47,651 bases of DNA from Dactylosporangium sucinum. Lineage in GTDB: Bacteria; Actinomycetota; Actinomycetes; Mycobacteriales; Micromonosporaceae. Every line of letters starts with the position of its first letter. Position 1 is the stretch's first letter. Positions 42,258 through 47,651 of this stretch are shown here, one piece after another. A program made the position numbers and the translations under genes. Location: the NCBI RefSeq assembly GCF_014647515.1, contig NZ_BMPI01000054.1, positions 1-47,651 of the forward strand. Direction: 5' to 3'. Below the pieces are notes generated by a model. That model worked only from the letters and a program-made list of their open reading frames with translations. It was not told where the DNA came from and did not search any database.

Positions 42258-43415
42258 GTGCGAATGCAGGAGACGCTCATCGACACGCTCGCGCCGCTCG
42301 GCATCGCGCTCGCGTCGGCGTTGCTGGGGTTGCTGGCGGTGGAGCTGTTGCACCGCGCGCTGCTACGGTTCGGCCGCGGCTCGGCGTTCCTCACCGAGCT
42401 GGCCAGCCGCGCCCACCGGCCGGTGCAGTTCGTCGTCGTGCTGTGCGCGGTGTACTTCTCGGTCCGCGACGTCGCCGAAGAAGCCAAGTGGCGCAACGCC
42501 TTCCTCCACGTCGACCAGCTCATCATCATCGGCGCGGTGGCCTGGCTGACCGCGGCCCTGCTGACGTTGGCCGAGGAGACGGCCCTCGCGCGGTTTCGCA
42601 CCGACGTGCCCGACAACCGGACCGCCCGCAGGTTGCACACCCAGATCGTCATGGTCCGGCGGGTGACGGTCGCCGTCGTCGCCGTGCTGGCGGGCGGGGT
42701 GATGCTCATGACGTTCCCGCAGGCGCGCATCATCGGCACCAGCCTGCTCGCGAGCGCCGGCTTCGCGGGCATCGTCGCCGGTCTCGCCGCGCAGAGCGTG
42801 CTGCGGAACGTCTTCGCCGGGCTGCAGTTGGCGTTCAGCGACGCGGTACGGCTCGGCGACGTGGTCATCGTCGAGAAGGAGTGGGGGAGGATCCAGGAAA
42901 TCACCCTGTCGTACGTCGTCGTGCACGTGTGGGACGACCGGCGGCTTATTCTGCCGACGTCCTACTTCACCGAGAAGCCGTTCGAGAACTGGACCCGGAC
43001 GGAGGCCGCGCTGCTCGGCTCGGTCATGTTCGACGTCGACTGGTGGCTGCCGGTCCCCGAGATGCGCGAGGAGCTCCGCCGCGCGCTCGAGTCGACCGAC
43101 CTGTGGGACGGCCGCGTGTCGGTCCTGCAGGTCGTCGAGGCCACCGGCAGCGCCTTGCAGCTGCGCGCCCTGGTCAGCGCCGAGGACGCGCCGAAGCTGT
43201 GGGACCTGCGCTGCTTCGTCCGCGAGCACATGGTCGCCTGGCTGCGCGACGCGCACCCGGCCGCGCTGCCGCGCCTGCGGACCGAGATGACCGCCGGGGT
43301 ACCGCTGCAGGCCACGCTCACCGGTCAGACCCACACCACCGACAGCGACGCCCGGGTGTTCAGCCACAGCATCGACGGCCGGGCGCGCGCCGAGGCGTTC
43401 ACCGGGCCGGAGTAG
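42258..43415 (+). CDS. MscS-family mechanosensitive channel
   Basis: Small-conductance mechanosensitive channel-type protein, 385 aa. Three or four membrane helices precede the pore helix region (SAGFAGIVAGLAAQSVLRNVFAG), which is rich in Gly/Ala as in MscS TM3. The beta domain (FSDAVRLGDVVIV) and a C-terminal mixed domain follow. GTG at 42258 is preferred because GGGG lies 7 nt upstream; ATG at 42264 is a close alternative. It releases solutes during hypo-osmotic shock, or is a related YnaI-type channel. It ends 17 bp inside the convergent ltrA-like gene. Confidence 0.88.
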   Translation: MRMQETLIDTLAPLGIALASALLGLLAVELLHRALLRFGRGSAFLTELASRAHRPVQFVVVLCAVYFSVRDVAEEAKWRNAFLHVDQLIIIGAVAWLTAALLTLAEETALARFRTDVPDNRTARRLHTQIVMVRRVTVAVVAVLAGGVMLMTFPQARIIGTSLLASAGFAGIVAGLAAQSVLRNVFAGLQLAFSDAVRLGDVVIVEKEWGRIQEITLSYVVVHVWDDRRLILPTSYFTEKPFENWTRTEAALLGSVMFDVDWWLPVPEMREELRRALESTDLWDGRVSVLQVVEATGSALQLRALVSAEDAPKLWDLRCFVREHMVAWLRDAHPAALPRLRTEMTAGVPLQATLTGQTHTTDSDARVFSHSIDGRARAEAFTGPE

Positions 43416-44499
43416 TCGCGATCCACGCGGCCACGAGCGCGACCATGACGGCCGCGACGAGCACCAGCGCCGGCCCGACGAGCGTCGAGGCCAGCACGAG
43501 GACGGCCGCTGCGGGCAGCAGCCAGGAGCGGCGCAGGTGCAGCACCCACAGCGCGACGAGGAGGATCGCCGTCGGTACCGCCACCGCCAGGCTGGCCGTC
43601 AGCCGCGACGTCGTCCCGTCCACCACGACGGCGATGCCGGCGCCGATCGCCGCGGCGGAGGCGAAGACGACGTAGTGCCCGTACCCCCAGGTGAACGCGT
43701 GCCGGTTGTCGACCAGCCGGTGGTGGGCGGGCTCGTCGAAGTACAGCCACCAGAATGCGAACACGATGACCAGTCCGCTGAGGGCCACCCACCAGTGCCG
43801 CTCCTGGACGAACCCGGCCTGGACCGCCAGGGTGGTCGACAGGATGATTTCGCCGAGCACGATGATGAACAGCAGGCCGTATCGCTCGGCGATGTGGTGC
43901 GGGTGCCACGGCGTGCGGACGCCGCGCTCGCCCCACAGCGGCACGGCCAGCTCGAGGCCGACCATCACCAGGAACAGCACCAGGTGCAGGGTGTCGTGGG
44001 TGAGCAGGATCAGCCCCCAGCCCACCATGCAGGCGCTGACCCCGAGCGCCATGCGCCGCGCGGTGCGCCGCCGCCGCGGGTCGGCGTGCGCGGCCCGCAG
44101 CCACTGGGTGACCAGCCCGGCCCGCATGATCACGTAACCCAGGGTCACGATCCCGTAGTCGCCCTCGAACGCGTTCTCCACCCCGGCGGCGAGCACGAGC
44201 ACGCCGGCGATCTGCACGAGGACGGTCAGCCGGTAGGGGACGTCGTCGGTGTCGTACGCGGACGCGAACCAGGTGAAGTTCATCCAGGCCCACCAGATGG
44301 CGAAGAACACCAGCAGGTAGGCCACGATGCCGTGGGCGACGTGGTGCTCGCTGATCGAGTGGTGCAGCAGCCGCCCGGCGACCGCGATCGCCACCACGAA
44401 ACACAGGTCGAACAGCAGTTCGAGCGGCGTGGCGACGCGGTGTTGCTCGTGCTTGTCGCGGGGGCGCATGGGTCGACGCCACTCGGGGGTGGTGGACAT
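43399..44499 (-). CDS. Low-temperature-requirement protein A (LtrA) family membrane protein
   Basis: Integral membrane protein of 366 aa with ten or more hydrophobic segments. Family marks are the N-terminal HEQHRVATPLELLFDLCFVV, the WAWMNFTWFASAYDTDD segment and GLLFIIVLGEIILSTT. LtrA was first linked to growth of Listeria in the cold; the biochemical role is unknown. ATG at 44499 is supported by MSTTPEWRRPMRPRDK leading directly into the conserved part. It overlaps the convergent channel gene by 17 bp and is divergent from pyk, with 101 bp between starts. Confidence 0.9.
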   Translation of the reverse strand: MSTTPEWRRPMRPRDKHEQHRVATPLELLFDLCFVVAIAVAGRLLHHSISEHHVAHGIVAYLLVFFAIWWAWMNFTWFASAYDTDDVPYRLTVLVQIAGVLVLAAGVENAFEGDYGIVTLGYVIMRAGLVTQWLRAAHADPRRRRTARRMALGVSACMVGWGLILLTHDTLHLVLFLVMVGLELAVPLWGERGVRTPWHPHHIAERYGLLFIIVLGEIILSTTLAVQAGFVQERHWWVALSGLVIVFAFWWLYFDEPAHHRLVDNRHAFTWGYGHYVVFASAAAIGAGIAVVVDGTTSRLTASLAVAVPTAILLVALWVLHLRRSWLLPAAAVLVLASTLVGPALVLVAAVMVALVAAWIATTPAR

Positions 44500-44547
44500 C
44501 GGACCAGTATCAGGGAAAGCGGCGGTGGACAGCGTCTCAACTGATGG

Positions 44548-44562
44548 CGTGACCCTGGGTCA
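44548..44562. promoter_or_regulatory. Perfect palindrome upstream of pyk
   Basis: GTGACCCTGGGTCAC is a 7-1-7 perfect palindrome in the ltrA-pyk divergent region, 38 bp before the pyk start. It has the look of an operator. The half-site GTGA resembles CRP sites but the spacer is 7, not 6, so I do not assign a regulator. Confidence 0.5.
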
Positions 44563-44588
44563 CCTGACGGCTGCCCCAGCGACAGCGC

Positions 44589-44594
44589 TAGCCT
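44589..44594 (+). promoter_or_regulatory. Predicted -10 of a leaderless pyk transcript
   Basis: TAGCCT, 6 nt before the GTG start of pyk, with no Shine-Dalgarno. Transcription would start at the start codon. No convincing -35 was found. Confidence 0.5.
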
Positions 44595-44600
44595 CATGGT

Positions 44601-46022
44601 GTGACTCGACGCGCCAAAATCGTCTGTACCCTCGGTCCGGCCACTTCCTCGGCCGAGCGGATCCGTGGCCTCGTCGACGCCGGGATGGACGTCGCGCGGC
44701 TCAACTTCAGCCACGGAAGCCACGAGGACCACGCCTCGGTGTACAACCTCGTCAGGGAGGCCGCCGCTGCCGCCGGCCGCTCCGTGGGTGTCCTCGCAGA
44801 CCTCCAGGGTCCCAAGATCCGTCTCGGCCGCTTCGCCGACGGCCCGCACGAGTGGCGCACCGGCGACACCGTCGTCATCACGAGTGACGATGTCGTCGGC
44901 ACCGCCGACCGTGTCTCCTGCACGTACAAGAAGCTTCCCCAAGAGGTGAAGCCGGGCGACCGCCTGCTCATCGACGACGGCAAGGTGGCCGTCGAGGTGA
45001 CCGGCGTGGCCGGGAACGACATCACCGTTCTCGTCACCGAGGGTGGCCCCGTCTCCAACAACAAGGGTGTCTCGCTGCCCAACGTCGCCGTCAGCGTGCC
45101 CGCCCTCTCTGACAAGGACGCCGAGGACCTGCGCTTCGCGCTGCGCCTCGGCGCCGACTGGATCGCCCTGTCGTTCGTGCGCTCGCCCGACGACATCAAG
45201 CTCGTGCACGAGATCATGGACGAGGAGGGCATCCGGCGCCCGGTCCTGGCCAAGGTGGAGAAGCCGGAGGCGGTCGCCGCACTGGAGCCGATCGTCAACT
45301 CGTTCGACGGCATCATGGTGGCCCGCGGCGATCTCGGCGTCGAGATGCCGCTGGAGCAGGTGCCGCTGGTCCAGAAGCGCGCGGTGCAGCTCTGCCGCGA
45401 GCAGGCCAAGCCGGTCATCGTCGCCACCCAGATGCTCGACTCGATGATCGAGAACGCGCGGCCGACCCGGGCCGAGGCGTCCGACGTCGCCAACGCGGTG
45501 CTCGACGGCGCCGACGCCGTCATGCTGTCCGGCGAGACCAGCGTCGGGCGGTATCCCATCCTCACCGTCTCCACCATGGCGCGCATCATTGCCACCACCG
45601 AAGGTGGCTCGCTCTCGGTGCCGCGCCTGCAGCACGACCCCCGCACCAAGGGCGGTGCGCTCACCAGCGCCGCGTCGAACATCGCCCGCAACATCGGGGC
45701 GAAGGCGCTCGTCGCCTTCTCGCAGACCGGCGACACCGTGCGCCGGCTGGCCCGTTTGCACTGCGAGCTGCCGCTGCTGGCGTTCACGCCGGAGCCGACG
45801 GTCCGCAACCAGCTCGCGCTGAGCTGGGGCGTGCAGACGTTCGACGTGCCGTTCGTGGAGCACACCGACGAGATGTTCAAGCAGGTGGACCTGGCCCTCG
45901 TCGACCTGCCGTGGCTCGCGCCCGGCGACGACGTGGTCATCGTGGCGGGCTCGCCGCCCGGCACGCCCGGCTCGACCAACACCCTGCGCGTCCACCAGCT
46001 GGGAGCACTCTCACAGGGCTGA
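44601..46022 (+). CDS. pyk: Pyruvate kinase
   Basis: Pyruvate kinase, 473 aa, last step of glycolysis: phosphoenolpyruvate plus ADP to pyruvate plus ATP. Active-site segments are complete: ARLNFSHGSH, LADLQGPKIRLG, VAKVEKPEAV and the signature IMVARGDLGVEMP with the following QKRAVQLCRE. The C-terminal regulatory domain contains TGDTVRRLARLH. GTG at 44601 follows a -10-like hexamer by 6 nt, so the message is likely leaderless. Carbon from the cellobiose cluster would reach this step, but there is no direct link. Confidence 0.97.
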   Translation: MTRRAKIVCTLGPATSSAERIRGLVDAGMDVARLNFSHGSHEDHASVYNLVREAAAAAGRSVGVLADLQGPKIRLGRFADGPHEWRTGDTVVITSDDVVGTADRVSCTYKKLPQEVKPGDRLLIDDGKVAVEVTGVAGNDITVLVTEGGPVSNNKGVSLPNVAVSVPALSDKDAEDLRFALRLGADWIALSFVRSPDDIKLVHEIMDEEGIRRPVLAKVEKPEAVAALEPIVNSFDGIMVARGDLGVEMPLEQVPLVQKRAVQLCREQAKPVIVATQMLDSMIENARPTRAEASDVANAVLDGADAVMLSGETSVGRYPILTVSTMARIIATTEGGSLSVPRLQHDPRTKGGALTSAASNIARNIGAKALVAFSQTGDTVRRLARLHCELPLLAFTPEPTVRNQLALSWGVQTFDVPFVEHTDEMFKQVDLALVDLPWLAPGDDVVIVAGSPPGTPGSTNTLRVHQLGALSQG

Positions 46023-46050
46023 GTCCGCGGAAGTTCCGTAGATTGGCCTG

Positions 46051-46929
46051 GTGACTGAGCTGGTGAGCGGGCAGGCGGCGGTCGACGCCCTGGTCCGCCT
46101 TCTCGACCTGCAAGCGCTGGGGGACGACCGGTTCCTGGGCAACAGCCCGCCGGACGGCCCCCAGCGCGTCTTCGGGGGGCAGGTGGCCGGCCAGGCCCTG
46201 GTGGCCGCCGGCCGCACCGTCGACCCGGCCCGGCACGTCCACTCCCTGCACGGCTACTTCGTGCGCGGCGGCGACCCCACCGAGCCGATCACGTATGCGG
46301 TGGAGAACATCCGCGACGGCCGCTCGTTCTCGGTCCGCCGCTCGGTGGCGTACCAGCACGGGAAGGTCATCTTCTTCATGTCCGCCTCCTTCCACCACGA
46401 GGAGGAGGGCCTCGACCACCACGAGCCGGCCCCGATCGACGTGCCGCCCCCGGACGAGCTCCCGACGATGGGCGAGCGCCTCGCGCGGTACCCGGACCGC
46501 ATGGACATCTGGGCCACGATCCCGCGCCCGATCGACGTCCGCTACGTGGGCGAGCCCGGCTGGGTCGCCCCCGGCGCCCGCCCGGCCGAGGACTGCCAGC
46601 GCGTCTGGATGCGCATCGACGGCAAGCTCCCCGACGACCCGCTCCTGCACGCGTGCGCCCTGACCTTCGCGTCCGACCTGACGCTGCTGGACGCGGTCCT
46701 GTCGACGCACGGCGCGGTGTGGGGCCCGGGCGGCTTCGTGGGCGCCAGCCTGGACCACGCGATGTGGTTCCACCGCGGCTTCCGCGCCGACGAGTGGTTC
46801 CTCTACGACAGCACGAGCCCGTCGGCCTCCGGCGCCCGCGGCCTGGCGACCGGCCGGATGTTCACCCGGGCCGGCCTGCACATCGCGACAGCCGTCCAGG
46901 AGGGCCTGTTGCGACGCGTGGGAGGATAG
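46051..46929 (+). CDS. tesB: Acyl-CoA thioesterase II (TesB type)
   Basis: Double-hotdog thioesterase, 292 aa, cleaving medium- and long-chain acyl-CoA. Family landmarks are GNSPPDGPQRVFGGQVAGQA, the LHGYFVRGGD segment, the DGRSFSVRRSVAYQHG strand and the C-terminal SLDHAMWFHRGFRADEW followed by LYDSTSPSASGARGLATG. The last two contain the catalytic-type Asp and Thr/Ser-Gln region. GTG at 46051 lies 6 nt after TAGATT without a Shine-Dalgarno, another likely leaderless gene. The next gene begins 5 bp after its stop. Confidence 0.93.
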   Translation: MTELVSGQAAVDALVRLLDLQALGDDRFLGNSPPDGPQRVFGGQVAGQALVAAGRTVDPARHVHSLHGYFVRGGDPTEPITYAVENIRDGRSFSVRRSVAYQHGKVIFFMSASFHHEEEGLDHHEPAPIDVPPPDELPTMGERLARYPDRMDIWATIPRPIDVRYVGEPGWVAPGARPAEDCQRVWMRIDGKLPDDPLLHACALTFASDLTLLDAVLSTHGAVWGPGGFVGASLDHAMWFHRGFRADEWFLYDSTSPSASGARGLATGRMFTRAGLHIATAVQEGLLRRVGG

Positions 46930-46933
46930 CCGT

Positions 46934-47398
46934 ATGCGCCTTTCTGCCCGGGTAGATTACGCGTTGCGAGCGGTGGCCGAGCTGGCCGCCGCCTCGTCCG
47001 CGTCGCCCGAGACACGGCTCGTGACCGCCGACCGCCTGGCTTCGGCGCAGCAGATCCCTCCGAAGTTCCTGGAGAGCATCCTGCTGCAACTGCGCCGCGG
47101 CGGCGTGGTGGTCGCCCAGCGCGGCCCCGAGGGCGGCTACCGCCTGGCCCGCCCGGCCGCCGACATCTCCCTGGCCGAGATCATCCGCGTCATCGACGGC
47201 CCGCTGGCCAACGTCCGCGGCCAGCGCCCGGAGGAGCTGGGCTACATCGGCGCCGCCGCCGCCCTGCAGGACGTCTGGATCGCCCTGCGCGCCAACGAAC
47301 GCCTGATCCTCGAGACGGTCACCATCGAGGACGTCGTCACGGGCGAGCTCCCGGAGCGGGTGCGCGACCTGGTGGCCGACCCGCGAGCCTGGGTCTGA
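46934..47398 (+). CDS. Rrf2-family transcriptional regulator
   Basis: Rrf2-type winged-helix regulator, 154 aa. The N terminus MRLSARVDYALRAVAELAA and the wing GPEGGYRLARPAADISLAEI are typical. There is no cysteine at all, so unlike IscR, NsrR or RsrR it cannot bind an Fe-S cluster and must sense something else, as CymR does with a partner protein. GGAGG precedes the ATG, which lies 5 nt after the tesB stop, so it is cotranscribed with the thioesterase. Confidence 0.9.
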   Translation: MRLSARVDYALRAVAELAAASSASPETRLVTADRLASAQQIPPKFLESILLQLRRGGVVVAQRGPEGGYRLARPAADISLAEIIRVIDGPLANVRGQRPEELGYIGAAAALQDVWIALRANERLILETVTIEDVVTGELPERVRDLVADPRAWV

Positions 47399-47575
47399 GC
47401 CGTTCGGGACTCGGGTCCGCGCAAGTTACGACCGTCGCTCCCGCCAGACACCGCTCGTGGTGCCGCGACAATCCGTCCCGGCCCCACGGACGCTGCCGTC
47501 GCCGTCGTCCCAAGGGCCCGCGGGCGGCCGCCCGCGCGTGACGTCCGCGGCGGCCGGCCTCCGCGCTGTTCTTGC

Positions 47576-47650
47576 GGTCCGCGCCTGGCCGGTCCGCGCC
47601 TGGCCGGTCCGCGCCTGGCCGGTCCGCGCCTGGCCGGTCCGCGCCTGGCC
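47576..47650. repeat. 15-bp tandem repeat at window end
   Basis: Five perfect copies of GGTCCGCGCCTGGCC (47576-47650) running off the end of the window, so the true copy number is unknown. The stretch from 47399 holds no gene; a GC-rich inverted repeat around 47515-47540 could be the terminator for the upstream regulator. Confidence 0.9.
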
Positions 47651-47651
47651 G

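Noticed and set aside
44548..44562. CRP-type site
   Set aside because: GTGA and TCAC half-sites are separated by 7 bp, not the 6 bp of CRP sites.

Overview
The window is very GC-rich, uses many GTG starts, and is packed with short operons whose genes overlap by ATGA or GTGA. Gene content (CebR-type cellobiose operon, cydABDC, ACT-domain pair, PadR/permease-prefix pair, L,D-transpeptidase) points to a filamentous actinobacterium. Micromonosporaceae is my best guess, but this is inference, not a database match. No rRNA, tRNA, CRISPR array, prophage or insertion sequence was seen.

Left end (1-6484, minus strand): a complete herA-mre11-rad50-nurA operon. This is the gene set and order best known from archaeal DNA-end resection, here in a bacterium. 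It ends at a hairpin repeat and is preceded by a cluster of DnaA-box-like repeats. Next come a RibD-C-type reductase, a 39-codon Cys-rich ORF and a pRiA4b-type gene (6673-8091).

8880-18478: a cellobiose regulon. Two CebR-type operators flank a promoter driving cebE, cebF, cebG, a GH1 beta-glucosidase, a CebR-type LacI regulator and a GH94 cellobiose phosphorylase. A second, closely similar CebR paralogue follows. The importer has no ATPase gene here. The operon offers both hydrolysis and phosphorolysis of cellobiose.

18544-23769: a lipoprotein, a one-TM protein, an APH-like kinase plus acyl-CoA dehydrogenase pair (a split version of the ACAD10/11 architecture), and two ACT-domain proteins ending at a textbook terminator.

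23793-29728: cytochrome bd operon cydA-cydB-cydD-cydC. Three ACATGT hexamers at exact 15-bp spacing precede cydA. Four perfect-length 86-bp tandem repeats lie between cydA and cydB, each a 29-codon ORF linked to the next by ATGA. The repeat core CCGGAGCGAAGCGGAGG also occurs beside nurA, with different but still self-complementary arms.

29773-36078: permease-prefix protein, PadR regulator, two unrecognised proteins, a CPBP protease and an L,D-transpeptidase lipoprotein. 36079-42088: glutamate synthase gltB-gltD. 42258-47398: MscS-like channel, LtrA protein, pyruvate kinase, TesB thioesterase and an Rrf2-type regulator. The window ends inside a 15-bp tandem repeat.

Two further dispersed inverted-repeat families were found in intergenic DNA: family A (three copies, arm GATCTTGCAGTTGTGGTGCC) and family B (two copies, arm ATGATCGTGGGAA).
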